Source: Alopecurus myosuroides (lineage: Eukaryota > Streptophyta > Magnoliopsida > Poales > Poaceae). From it: DNA of 64,000 nt. Of the stretch, positions 20,740-32,704 are shown in pieces. Location: contig CM054062.1 of assembly GCA_028641055.1 (NCBI GenBank), forward strand, positions 173,557,642 through 173,621,641. The letters run 5' to 3'. A program made the position numbers and the translations under genes. The notes under the pieces are model-generated. The model had not been told where the DNA came from. It made no database searches and saw nothing but the letters and a program-made list of their open reading frames with translations. The number at the start of each line of letters is the position of its first letter. The stretch's first letter is position 1.

Positions 20740-23641
20740 TTATAAGAAAAATTAGTTGTACTTGTTATCTAAAACTTTCAAAAGAGAAGTGATTAAGAAG
20801 GTGAACATTGACGAAATAGGGGCCGACCTTGAACCCTTGTGTTCATGCCTACGGAAACAATGTAAATCTTCTCATGGAAGCTTCTCAGCTAAAAATATGT
20901 GTTGTTGTGTTTTCTTCCATTGTATCATAAAAATAAATCCCCTTAAAGTAAATCCCTAGCTAAGAGGCGTTAAAAAGAAGCGCCTATGGGAGGCAACCCA
21001 TTTTGTTTTCCTTTGTTTTCTTTGTGTCTTGGAAGTTGTTACTTATATATCAACCGCTCCTTATCCTTTTTATTTCATTTTTGTGCCAATAGTAACCTCT
21101 AATAGAGAGGTAGTCGATTTGGGGAAGTTGCTATTTTGAAACAGATTTCTGGGTTGTTACCCAAAAAAAATTATTTATCTCAGACAAAACATCAAATTGC
21201 TTTGAAAACACATAGACACATGCCCCCAGGTTTTTATCTAACTTTCATTAGTTTTCCACTTTTTGATTTGAGCAAAAAAAGATTTTCGAAAAAAAATCAT
21301 CTTTGCCGACTATTCTATTTTGACAGATTTCTGCCAAAATTTGCATTTGCATCTTAATCTCTTTTTTGGGTGTTCTTTTGAGGGAAAGATTTAAACTGAT
21401 TGTTAGACTTGTCTTGAAACTAAACCAAGTGGATTTATTATTTTTATTACACTAACGTTGCTAATGAAGATTGTGAAAACTTTTAGGTGGAGGAAATTTT
21501 CAAGTGTAGGGAGAGAAGGATGATATGAGAAGATGAAGGATGGACAAAAGCTTAAGATTGGGTGCATATGTTACCCCAAGACATATCGAAGAAGTACAAG
21601 AGTCAAATCTTGGGGATGCCCAAGGCATCCTCTTCTCCATCAACAAAAATATCAGGTTTCTTTCAAAACACTATATTTTTATTGCTTCACATGATATGTG
21701 TTATTCTTGGAGCGCCATTTTATTTTGATTTTAGTTTGTTTTGTTTTCTTTTCTATAGCATTTGGTTGGATCCTAGCATATTTTAGTTTGGAGAGAGACA
21801 CACTCTGTTTTCATTGACTAGAACACTATAGTTTTCACTCTTATTGTTATGTGAGTGTTTTGTTTTTGCTACTACTATGTTTAGCTCTTGTTCTGCATTA
21901 TTATTTTGTTCAAAGATTTTTGTTTTGCTTAGTATATGTATGATTATCTCTCTGGTATTTGTTGAATATTTTCTTTGAGAGTTGTTTCAAACAAGTTAAT
22001 TGGTGTTAGTGGGAACGGAAATGTTGTGTTTGTGGCAGTGGTACTAGAAAAAACTGCATAATATTGTAGATCATTAAATTGTTTCACTTGAATCATTGTT
22101 GTGATTTTGAGATATTAGCATGATAATAGGTAAATTTGATGGTTTAGTAACGTGAAAACAATTAATGGTTGGTCTAAAAGCTTGAAACTATGCCACACTC
22201 GAATAATTAGTTGAAAGTACGATGGTATACGACTTCTAATGTAAATAGCAACCATGATGATTTTTCTTACGCGCTACGGTCGGGTTATCCAACAATGAGT
22301 TGTCATTTCCACAAACCCTCTTGGGGTGATTTTCATTATTTCTTGTAAGATCATATTGCGAGTTGGAATCTTAAAATTTGTGAGTTCTAAGTTGCGGTTT
22401 TATGGCACTTCCACTAACCATATTTTCTAGCCTCTACGGTACTGTGCATTGCCCATTCTCACATTTAGAGTAGGTGCAAACTTCACCGGTACATCCAAAC
22501 CACGTGGGAGGATTTCATCATGTTCTCCTACACATAAGCCCAAATATCTTCCTCAAAATAGCTACCATACCTACCTACCACGGCATTTCCATAGCTGTTC
22601 TGAGATATATTGCCATACAACATCCATCTACATTATGTGACTTGATGACATGCTTTATTGTTATATTGCATACTGCTACACTGGCAGGAGCATTCAGTTT
22701 GATACATCAGAGCTATTTTATTATGAGTTATGAGTACTAAAAGTGTGATGATTCAGGCAATATAGAGTGTTGCCCCTACCGGCGAGATTAAAAAAGATCC
22801 CCAAAAAAGAGGGGCCAATGAGAGGTAAAAAAATAAAAGAGAGGGAGGGCAGCACTTGTATCCTTTATTCCACACTTGTACTTATGCTTAGCACCAATAC
22901 TTCAGTTTTGAGAGAGTTTTCATATTATGACTTGCATAACTATGTGGGGAACTTTACACTATAGAATTTGTCTTGTGTATTCTAATGAGGATCCTCCTCA
23001 AAAGTGCTCTACGTCTTTGTGAGCAAGAAAGTTGGATGCACCCCTACTAGTTCCATTGGAGAGCTTTCATACAAGCTCTATGCACATCCGTTGTGTGGAA
23101 ATCACTACTCCTTGCATAGCTTCGATTATAAGACTTCCTCTTGTCTAATGACCAACTTTATTTGTGTGAGACCTTCTTCCATTGACCATCCAAACCCCCA
23201 TAATGTTCTCTTAGCCATAACATCATGGTGCTAGGAACCAATGCATAACAATTACTTGTTTTTAGTGCACAAATAGTGAGTTGATTTTATATATGCATAT
23301 TGTTATCACTTGACTTGATCCTAACAGAAATTTGTGTGAGTGTTTGATGCATTGGATGATTATATTGCTGTGATTGATGCTTTAATCATATTTAATATAC
23401 TTTGCACGGTTCATTGTCTTTTAGTATTGATTCATTGAAAGCTTTTACTTTGTTTTTACTAATGGTTTATACATTACACATTTGGTATCAATTATAAACG
23501 TCAGCTCTTATTAATTTGATTCTAGTTTACATGTTTTATATTATTATTTGATCAAGATTTTGTTGGTAGCCTGTCGCTTCAAAAATTATTTTGTTATCAC
23601 TTACCTACTCGAGGACGAGCAGAAGTTAAGCTTGGGGATGC
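20740..23641 (+). other. 3' internal noncoding region of element A
   Basis: AT-rich sequence without credible genes. It carries family landmarks shared with element B: the GGCGTTAAA block at about 20965, the CTTGGGGATGCCCAAGGCATCC tract at about 21610-21631 (compare about 62770), and the final polypurine AAGCTTGGGGATGC at about 23628-23641 just before the 3' LTR. Confidence 0.65.
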
Positions 23642-24326
23642 TGATACATCCCAAATGTATCTATAATTTTTTATGCTACATGCTTGTTTTCTACATGTTT
23701 TCCCTACGTTTTCCTTTGTTTTCTATCATTTAATGGACTAACCTATTAACAAGATGCCCAGTGCCAGTTCATGTTTATTTGTCGGTGCATTGCATAAATA
23801 GGTCAAAAATCAAAGTGCTCGGAATGAGCTGAAAATTTTTGTGGATTTTTTATTCCCGGGAAAACTCAAGGAGCCAGAAAGGCAGCCCAAGATGGGGCCC
23901 ACGTTGCCTAGGGGAGCACTGGCCGCGGCCAGGCACTTGGGTGACCCCGACACCACCTCGCGTCGCCCCTTCGCTTATAAATTCACCCTTGACCTTAAAA
24001 CAGAGGAACCCCAAAGGATTTTCCAGAAACGCATCCGAGCTCCGCCGCCATCGAAAATCCTAATTTGGGGTACACAAGTTCATGTTCTGGCACCCTGCCG
24101 GGATGGGAAAGTGCCCTCGGTGCCATATCCATCGACCATTCTTCCTCCGTGATGCTTCGTGAGTAGTTCCCTTGTGGACTATGGGTTCATAGAAGTAGCT
24201 AGTAGATACTCTCTCCCCCCCGTGTGATCAATACCATGGTCTCTTGAGATGCCTCACATGATAGAGATCCATTTGATGTAATGATATGTGTTGTTTTTGC
24301 TGGGATGCGATGAACCATGGAATTTA
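23642..24326 (+). repeat. 3' LTR of element A, truncated
   Basis: 685 bp matching the first part of the 5' LTR at 17851. It stops at CCATGGAATTTA, where the 5' LTR continues GGAATTATGGTT (18540-18551). Copia LTR sequence follows directly, so the remainder was lost by deletion rather than simple insertion. Confidence 0.85.
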
Positions 24327-24792
24327 TGAGCCTCAACTAACACTTTCCGAATACCCAACGACACCTTTATAGTCACCATGTTATGGCGTGACGTTTGATG
24401 ACATCAAAGCACCCTTTCGGTATTAGTGATTGACATGATCTCATGGTCTAAGGAAGGAGGTTACTTCGTATGTAAGACCTAAGAACATAAACTAAATGAC
24501 TTGATCGTTTTGTTATACTTAATTTGGTTCTATGTTCATCACATCATTCTTCTAATGACATGACCCCGTTATTAACAACATTCAATGTTCATGATCAGGA
24601 AACCTTGATCATCTATAAATCAACGATCTAGTTAAAAGAGAGGCTTTACTAGGAATCATTGTTTGTTTATTAAACACACATGTATCAACGTTTCCGGTTA
24701 ATAGAATTCTAGCATGAGAAATAAACGTTTATCATAAACAAGGAATAAGATAATAACCACTTTATTATTGCCTATCGGGCATATTCCCTTCA
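24327..24792 (-). repeat. 3' LTR of Copia element, truncated
   Basis: Matches 31167-31635 of the 5' LTR (for example GAGCCTCAAC, GACGTTTGATGACATCAAAG, AATAAACGTTTATCATAAA). It starts at the LTR boundary 24792 next to the polypurine tract and is cut at 24327 where element A begins. About two thirds of the LTR is missing. Confidence 0.85.
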
Positions 24793-24803
24793 GTCTCCCA
24801 CTT
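24793..24803 (-). other. Polypurine tract of Copia element
   Basis: The minus strand reads AAGTGGGAGAC immediately before the 3' LTR, the usual plus-strand primer site of Angela/BARE-type elements. Confidence 0.75.
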
Positions 24804-25599
24804 GCACTAGAGTCAATAATCTATTCTGTAAGCACTTAACACATATGGAGTTCCAGTGTTATTACAATGCTTCACATGTGGTAAACATCATCAAAAGATC
24901 TGACATGTTCAGGTCCTATTGTATTTCCATGTTCTTTGTGTCTACACGCATCACTCATTCTCTAATGAGATGGATTTGTACATATTTGGTCAACCGGTGA
25001 GACCTTAATTGCTCAGGTTAAACCAATGTTACTGACATTATGAAAATGTAGCTTCATAGTGTCAGCATTCTTGAAAATTCACCAAGTTCAATAAAGAACT
25101 CCTTGACACAAAATACTCCTATTATTTGTTCTCAACACAACGATATAATTAGCCTTTGTTGTAGTATCTGTCATAATACTTTAATTTTGAAACTCGTTCA
25201 AATCCAGCATGGAACTTTCTTCCACCCTATTGTGCTACCTTTCATCACATGTTTTAATTGAGATAAAATTATTTGAATAGCTGATAAGACTATTAGTGTA
25301 ACATATTACAATGAATATTTTGTCATTACTATATAGGAAAACATATCCTTTATCATTTCTAGAAAATGGCATAAGTATCTCTCCCACCGTTGTCTAATCA
25401 TCATATGAATTATCCTGCTATAACATTTTATAGCACAAGATTCATCTGGTTGTGTACATCGCATGGAACACATGACTTAGAAATCTCAATTTCAATGATG
25501 CTAATCATGTGTCAAAACACTTGAATATTGCTCAATTATTTTCCATGTGGCAAGAACTCCTTCTTGTCATTTCGATATTGACTTACTTCAATATTTCAT

Positions 25600-25800
25600 C
25601 TATGTAATTTGGGTCAACCATATCAGGCGCTTAATCAATCTCTTATAGATTTTGATGCCCAATATCTCCTAAGCCTTTCATCAATATGAAAATCTTAACC
25701 GTGTTAATTTAAAATACATATTTTCCAATCAACCATATGTCATCTACATAAAGCATTAGAAATATGTCTTAGCGCTCCCACTTAATTTCTTCTAACTCTA
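25600..25800 (-). pseudogene. Copia reverse transcriptase remnant
   Basis: The minus strand translates as F-L-M-L-Y-V-D-D-I-W-L-I-G around 25735-25760. This is the Copia RT catalytic block, where L-Y-V-D-D-I-L-L-I-G is usual. Both aspartates are kept (codons at 25739-25750). Surrounding sequence has stops in all minus frames, so only this block is secure. Its position downstream of the integrase remnant fits the Copia gene order. Confidence 0.7.
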
Positions 25801-26599
25801 CAAGCATCTTTACCGTTCATGATGGAATCAAACCCTTTTGATAACTTCATTAAGGTAAAGATTCTAACTTCGTTATGCTCACGTCAACCATTGAAGTGTG
25901 CATACCTTTTCAGGAATCATTTGAATTTTAAAAAACTCTCAGACTGTGTCAAGTACACATCCTTGATCAAATTTCTTTGAGAGGAAAGTTGGTTTTGTTA
26001 TTCAACTGTCATATCATAATATGTAACTTTTTCTAGAACTATCCGCAAAGACTAAAGCATCACTACGGAAGATCAAAATCTTGTAGTAGTCAACTCTTTG
26101 AACTTTGTCGAAAACATCTTTTCACCAAGAACAACTTTCAAAGGATGTAAAAATCCATGTCTTTGTCGATGTATAGACCCGTTTGCTATCGTTAGGAATC
26201 ATGCCTTTCGAAAAGACTACCAAGTCACATACTTGATATTCATACATGAATACTATCACGGATATAATGACTCATAGCCAATTTTACGATGTCAGGACCC
26301 ATCATTTGCTTCCTTTATAAGTTTCAGGTCCTTTGTTGTCAAAACAACACTTCACTCTCAAACCATAAGTTGGTCTAAGTACAAAGTTTTAGGACTTTTG
26401 TGGTTTAGTTCACAAACTCATTCAAAGTATCTACAACACATGTAGTGTCTTCTACTTAGTAAAAATAGGAAACCCAGGAACAACTTCCAGTGTTGCGCTA
26501 CTCTTGACATGATAACGAAGATTCTCTAATCTCGATGAGTTTGTATTGTCCTCCCACTCACTTGTTTCGCAAGAACTACTTTCCCAAGAAATCAACCTT

Positions 26600-26840
26600 T
26601 TCTGACAAACAACATTTGTCTTTTGGTTCGGTGATAGGAGAAATACCCAATGGATTCGTTGGGATAACCTTATAAACATATATGTACCCTATTTTGGTTG
26701 TAAACATTTTACACATGCTATGCATACCAAACTTAAGAAAAGACAATTCAGGTCATTACCCAAACCATAACTTATATGGTGTCAATTTCAACGGATCAAG
26801 ATGGCTCTTTTCAGTGTAAAAGTGGTTGTGTCTAATGTAT
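26600..26840 (-). pseudogene. Copia integrase C-terminal remnant
   Basis: The minus strand reads G-Y-P-N-E-S-I-G-Y-F (26643-26669), like the G-Y-P-K-E-T-x-G-Y block of Angela/BARE integrase. Just upstream is T-P-Y-K-L-W-F-G (about 26765-26800), like T-P-Y-E-L-W-x-G. Stops interrupt the frame between and beyond the two blocks. A 75-codon frame (26452-26679) covers part of it in the same direction. Confidence 0.65.
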
Positions 26841-26999
26841 AAACTACAAAATTATAATGGAAATTTTATTAATCTTACCATGTCCAACAAGGTTTGATTT
26901 TGTCTCTTGAATACTCCAAAATAATGTGGGGTATTCGAGAAGTATAAGTTGTAGAACAATTCTGCAACTCCTCAGATGTTTTGCTAAACTTGTAACTCA

Positions 27000-29775
27000 A
27001 ACTTATCCTTTATGATCCAATCATAAATATTTGATTGTCTTGTTACAATGATTGCTACTTCATACTAACAATAATTTGAACCAATTCAAAAATTTCAAAC
27101 TCCATTCTCTTTAAATAGATATACTCATATATCTACTCAAATCATCGACGGAATTTTATGAAGGAAAAATTAATCCACCACGCTGACTACACATAATGAA
27201 CTATATACATCAATATATACAATCTCCACTAAATCTGTCTTCCATTCCACTTTGGCATATGAACGGAATTGTAGTCATCTTTTGGAAGAGTCTCGCAAGC
27301 ATCAATTTATTCAAAATAAAATGACTCCAGAAGTCCATTAACATGGAGTTCCTTCATGTTTTCCTTTCCGATATGAACTAAAATGGTGGTGTCACAATTT
27401 AAGTGAAATTCTTTTACCTCTTGCAACATTTAGCATTTAGTCTTATAGATGTTTAGTTTACCAACATGATTTATATTAACGCATCCATCAATTATGGAAT
27501 ATGGTCATAGTTTGAACAATCTCATTTGTTCTCACAAAAGACCGGAACAAAATAACAACTTATAAGTTCTTATAATAAATCATGAATGTTTGGTTTGATA
27601 CAACGATGAACACAATAACACTTTGTTTCTGTTCTTGTCATGATCAATTTCACATCTACTACTAGTTCCTTTTAGGCCCTTGTATTTCTTGCATTGTGTT
27701 GCTTTGTATGACAACTCATACCGACCAATCTGGTATCAAAATACCCAAAAAATACTTTGTTAACTAGTAATACATCTATAACTTGTATATCAAGCATATA
27801 CACCTCAGCTGGACTTTTCCAGTTATCTTCTTTTCTGCCATATATCATCTTGTAATTCTATTTTCAATATTCCCTTTTCTTTACAGGAAGAATCTTTCAA
27901 CATCAAACAACGTTAGTCGTACTAGCACATTTTCCTTGGCGTGTTAGTCATATACTATCACCCATTGAGTCATATTTTGAGTTTGATTATTCTACTAATA
28001 TCACCATATTAATAGCATTCTTCCGGATTCCACTCTTAGCAATCCTTAAGCAAGGTAAACGATTTTACCCATACTTTTAATCCATCCCATCATAATTTTT
28101 TTGTGATTAAGCTACTATAGCTCGAAGGAAGGAATTTAGAGGATAATTTTTAGCGCCAAACTTTTTGGAAGATTCAAACGCCTAGCGTCTTCAATCATTG
28201 CATATATTCAAATAAGATAAGAATACATTGCCACGCTAAATTATACTCGGTCATGTTGCCACAAATAAGTTTCTAGATATCAATATATCTTTCACTTGAT
28301 TGTTTCTGAAAACAATTCTTTTCAGTTCCTAAATCACCTTGATCAACAAAACATTCTTTTGAAGATAAAGTAATATGGAAGCAATCATGACTCTGGATTC
28401 TAAATAGGAATTATTTTCTCTCCAGATCAATCAATCATTAATCATATGGAGTTAGGTAGGAAATACCGAAAAATCTACAATAGGACTCAATTTTAAATTT
28501 CACTAATACGGTACCAAACTTAAATGGTTTTACTATATCATAACAGTTATATCTCAATTAACAATCTAAGTGTAAGTTAGTTTGTGGATGCCAACGAATA
28601 CTACAATTTGTGCAAATTCACTTTGATTGGTTATTCATGATAAAATAAGTTCAAGTTAATTCAAAATTACTACGTGAACTACCACTCAAAAACAACATCC
28701 CTATAGTCGTTTTAGTGATTACACAAATCAAATTCACTACACCAAAACCGATCATCATGTGAGATGATGTAGCTGCAAAGGTGAACATCGACATGTTCAT
28801 CATATCATCCATATGACTCATGCTTTACCTTTCGGTTACTTGTTCTGAGGCCATGTCTGTACATGCTAGGCTCGCCAAGTAGAACCGTAGTATTGCGTGT
28901 GTTCCGAGGCTATGTATGTACATGCTAGGCTCGTCAGCACCCGTTCTATGCGAACGTTGAGTCTGTCACACCCCGATCATCACGTGGTGTCTCGAAACGA
29001 CAAACTTTCTTAACGGTACATACTAAGGAAGAACACATTATTATCTTGATATTAAGTGAGAGGGATCATCTTATAATGCTACCATCGCGATCTAAGCAAA
29101 ATAACATGCATAAAAGGATTAACATCACATGCATGGATAATGTGATATGATATGGTCCTTCTTGCACTTGATCTCCATCTTGTGCATCATGGTATGATCT
29201 CCATCATTCCACCGGTGTGGCACCAAGATCCATGGTACCTCCATCTTGATTGTCCATCAAAATTACAACATATCACATGGATATGATATACAACACACAT
29301 GCCATAAATAATAAGACAACCATATGGATCCTGCCGGTATATCAATAGTTTACAAAAGAGACCATCTCATAATCAAATTTGTAACATTGACCATATCACA
29401 TCACATGCTCTGCAAAAACTAGTTAGACGTCTCGAATTTATTTTTGCATATTTTAGATGGCTTAGGGCTTTAGAGGATAGAACCGTTCATAACTACGAAC
29501 ATGAACAACAACGTTGATAAACATATTTTTAACAACTCTTCGTAGATTAGATCTTAACTATAGTAGGAGAAACAGACACCCGCAAGCCACTTATGCAGTA
29601 CAAGTTGCATGTTGTGGAACAAGTCTCATGTACGTGGACATGTAAGGTTAGTCCGGGCCGCTTCATCCCACTATTCCACTAAGATCATAAAATACTCAAG
29701 GAGGCAATAACATGATCATCAACACCCACATACACCTATGTGTTCTACCCGTACAAAACATCTACGCATAGATCC
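27000..29775 (-). other. Copia internal region, gag and leader, decayed
   Basis: AT-rich sequence expected to hold gag, protease and the untranslated leader, but no block could be recognised with confidence. Two imperfect 34-bp direct repeats lie at 28843-28876 and 28902-28935 (core TGTACATGCTAGGCTCG), 59 bp apart. The stretch from about 28970 to 29790 resembles leader sequence of Triticeae Copia elements by general appearance only. Confidence 0.45.
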
Positions 29776-29788
29776 GGCTCTGATACCA
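29776..29788 (-). other. Primer binding site (initiator Met tRNA) of Copia element
   Basis: The minus strand reads TGGTATCAGAGCC one base after the LTR end CCCTTCA. This is the standard plant Copia primer site, complementary to the 3' end of initiator methionine tRNA. Confidence 0.9.
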
Positions 29789-29789
29789 C

Positions 29790-31635
29790 TGAAGGGTACG
29801 TTGCATAGAAAACAAAAAAAATCCTATGCGAGAGATACCCGAAGGGCCAAGATCTAATCTAGGAGATGAAGTGCAACGGAGAGAAAGAGAGTCTTAAGAA
29901 AACATACCCTCGAGACGGATAGATGCATAATCTACTTTTGCTTATTTTTTAGTGGCTGATCTTTGTGGCCACCTTGAGTGATCCGTAAACTGTAACTCGA
30001 TTAAAATCTGGATATTTTTCATCTTTTAATAAATACCGGCTGTGTGCATCATTTTGATGCAGAGGCCGGGGCAGAGGCTCCCATTTCTAAAAAAAATACC
30101 CTCGAAGACTCTAAGCGTTACGAGATCGAATCTCGTTGTTGGCGTAGTCGTACTCACATCGATCCTCAGAGCGAGAAGATGTGCACCGCAATCCGGAGGT
30201 GCCTCCGTGATCGGTCACACGTACGACTTTATGACGACCTCCGTTCCCTCGATCCAGCGGGGCAGCGGAAGTAGAGGATCCCTCGGAACTCCAGCAGCAT
30301 GACGGCGTGGTGTGGTGGAGAAAACTTTGTTCAGGGCTTCGCCAAGCGCATGAACATGAGGTGGAGCAGCAGGAGGAGGGAGGTGGAGATGACACCAAGT
30401 GTTTGAGGGAGAGGGAGCTCATGCCCTGTATTTATAGGAGGAGGGGGGCAGCCTAAAGGCCCCATGCAGCCAAGCATGGTGGTGGCCCCACCTCTCCCCT
30501 CATCATGTGAGTGGACTCTCCACTCACACTCACTCATTCTCCACTTAAAATCCACTCAAAAATCTCAAAGGTTTTTTCTTTAATAAATAAATAAAATATT
30601 TTTATTTCTTTATTTCAGCGTTTGTTAATTCTATTAACAAACATTTGCATATAGCACCTCGAATCATTTGTTAATTCTATTAACAACCATTCATTGAAAA
30701 ACCCCTTGAACTATTTCAAATTTATCCGAAACGATTTCGCTGTTGTCCAAACTTTTCTCTGATATTATGTATGCTCTCAAATGCGTCATCGAAGTTTAAG
30801 TCTGTCACCCTACGGTTCGCAAATAACATAGACATGATCGAGACACATCTCCGATCAATAATCAACATTGGGATCTGGAGATCCGTGATGACTCCTATAT
30901 ATTCAACGATGACTCTCGTGATCGTGTGAACCATCAACTTCGTAACTATTCCCTTTGTCTCGCGATATTTTACTTGTCCGAGATCCGATCATTGGTATTA
31001 ACCATACCTAGTTCGATCTTGTTACCAAAAACTACTCTTTTACTCGTTCCGTGATATGACATCCTTGTGACCTAGTCACGTGCTTGCAAGTGGTGTCGAT
31101 GTGATATCACCGAGAGGGGCCAGAGTATATCTCTCCGTCATTTGGATGGACAAATCCCACTCTTGATCCATGAGCCTCAACAAACACTTTTCGAATACCC
31201 AACGGCACCTTTATAGTCACACTGTTACGGCGTGACGTTTGATGACATCAAAGCACCCTTCTGGTATTAGTGATTGACATGATCTCATGGTCTAAGGAAT
31301 GAGGTTACTTCGTATGTAAGACATAACAACATAAACTAAATGACTTGATCATATTGTTATACTTAATTTGGGTCTGTGTTCATCACCTCATTCTTCTAAT
31401 GACATGACACCGTTATTAACAACATCCAATGTTCATGATCAGAAAACTTTGATCATCTATTAATCAACGAGCTAGTTAAAAAGAGTCTTTACTAGGAACC
31501 ATTGTTTATTTATTAAACACACATGTATCAACGTTTCCGGTTAATACAATTCTAGCATGAGAAATAAACATTTATCATAAATAAGAAATAAGATAATAAC
31601 CACTTTATTATTGCCTCTCGGGCATATTCCCTTCA
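29790..31635 (-). repeat. 5' LTR of Copia element (carrying a LINE insertion)
   Basis: 1846 bp, including a LINE tail and its target copy (29914-30105), so about 1.65 kb original. The ends TGAAGGG and CCCTTCA form a perfect 7-bp inverted repeat. The 3' LTR copy matches its first 466 bases. Confidence 0.85.
29914..30095 (+). mobile_element. 5'-truncated LINE tail inside Copia LTR
   Basis: About 182 bp. It ends with the plant LINE 3' signature GATGCAGAGGCCGGGG (30056-30071) and a short poly(A) (30089-30095). Perfect 10-bp target copies ATACCCTCGA lie at 29904-29913 and 30096-30105. The same 3' signature is found in the LINE ending at 47893. It has no coding content. Confidence 0.9.
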
Positions 31636-32284
31636 AAATCACCATTATGTAGTGCCTAGTATTACTGGCATTACACGTGTATAAAGCGAGAATCAGTTAC
31701 AAACAAGCTCTATAGTGTATATATTATTATTTTTGTATTTTTTTTAGAAAAATGAAATTGAAAAACATTGGATACGAAAATCAATGAGTGATGCTATGGA
31801 GTGTACACAAATTTTAACCAATTAATTTCCAAAACAAAAATTCCCACAAACCATTCGTAAACTCTCATTTATTTATAATTTATATTTATAGCGAATTGTT
31901 GCTTCCTTATCTGGATTTAATTAATAAATCTTAACAATGATTATTCACCCTTGTATAAAAGTAACGTATCTCATTAATTTAAACGTAGAATTTTGGTTGT
32001 AAATATCTAGTTTGTGATATAAATATTGATTATTTTTCTGAATTTTAAGCAATTCATTTTATATTTCTCTTGTCGGTTATTGCAATTTTTAATGTTTCTC
32101 AAAATTTTGGAAGCATTTGTTTTTCCTTAAGTTTGGGAATTATAAGATCTGCTGACACAACCTGTGGACCAAAGCCCGTATGACCTCTCATATATCTTTC
32201 TTAACACGTGTTTGACTACTTCTAATTTTTTTCAAGGATATGTCCTGAGAGACATATCGTTTTCATAGAAGAAGAAGTCAAGGG
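31636..32284. other. Unassigned AT-rich sequence
   Basis: 649 bp after the Copia element. I see no open frame, terminal repeats or recognisable repeat family. It may be older element debris into which the Copia element inserted. Confidence 0.4.
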
Positions 32285-32704
32285 GCCAAGTTACAACGCA
32301 TCTAGCACAAATGCACGTGACGCCATCCACCTCTTACATCATATGACCGATCACTCGCGAACCCTCCACATATCCAACTGACGAAGACTACCCCTAAACA
32401 ATCTGGCTGCACGCCAAAGCTTTGCCTCGGCCTCAATAAGCGAGAAGGCCCTCTCCATCGAGGATTGAAACCCATCGAAGACCACTACATTCCTTTGCCT
32501 CAAGAGGCACCAACATGTCAGATTGATGGCCGTCCACACGTCCTTGTCAGGGCCTCCCATCATCCTAGCAGATAGCCACCCCACCAAGCGGTCGTCTAAC
32601 GGGAGGTCTAGTCTGCCCCACCCCCTTTGCTGAAAAACGTGTTCCACACTTCTCTCGATAGAACACATCGGAGAAGAAGGTCGTCAATGGTCTCTTCTTG
32701 TTGT
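32285..32704 (-). pseudogene. LINE fragment, zinc-binding and C-terminal tail
   Basis: The minus-strand frame 32668-32351 (105 residues) reads R-G-W-G-R-L-D-L-P, W-T-A-I-N-L-T-C-W-C-L-L-R-Q-R-N-V-V-V-F-D-G, EAEAKLWRAARLFRGSL. These match the end of plant LINE ORF2, where W-x-L-W-x-x-R-N-x-x-V-F is usual. Upstream in the next frame lies E-E-T-I-D-D-L-L-L-R-C-V-L-S-R-E-V-W-N, part of the zf-RVT domain. Both ends are undefined, and no poly(A) was seen near 32285. Confidence 0.7.

Larger units (their letters stand above)
17851..24326 (+). mobile_element. Athila-like, pol-less LTR element A (truncated)
   Basis: Opens with an LTR starting TGATACGTCCCAAACG at 17851 and holds only gag-like remnants. 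It reaches a 3' LTR starting TGATACATCCC at 23642, which follows the G-rich tract AAGCTTGGGGATGC. The LTR start, the CTACTCGAGGACGAGCAG stretch before it and the GGCGTTAAA...GGAGGCAACCCA block (20965-21000) are features of very abundant Triticeae non-autonomous Gypsy elements. No RT, integrase or protease was seen. The 3' LTR is cut at 24326 by fused Copia sequence, and no target duplication can be tested. The same layout occurs in element B (54634 onward). Confidence 0.8.
24327..31635 (-). mobile_element. Copia LTR retrotransposon, Angela/BARE-like, minus strand, decayed
   Basis: On the minus strand the 5' LTR (31635-29790) begins TGAAGGGAATATGCC and ends CCCTTCA. An initiator-Met tRNA primer site follows (TGGTATCAGAGCC). 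The internal region is about 5 kb. The polypurine AAGTGGGAGAC precedes the 3' LTR (24792-24327), of which only the first 466 bases remain. Integrase and RT remnants lie in Copia order (integrase upstream of RT). The LTR sequence, AATAATAAAGTGGTTATTAT near its start, resembles the Angela/BARE group. The coding region is full of stops, and the longest frame is only 75 codons. Confidence 0.85.
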
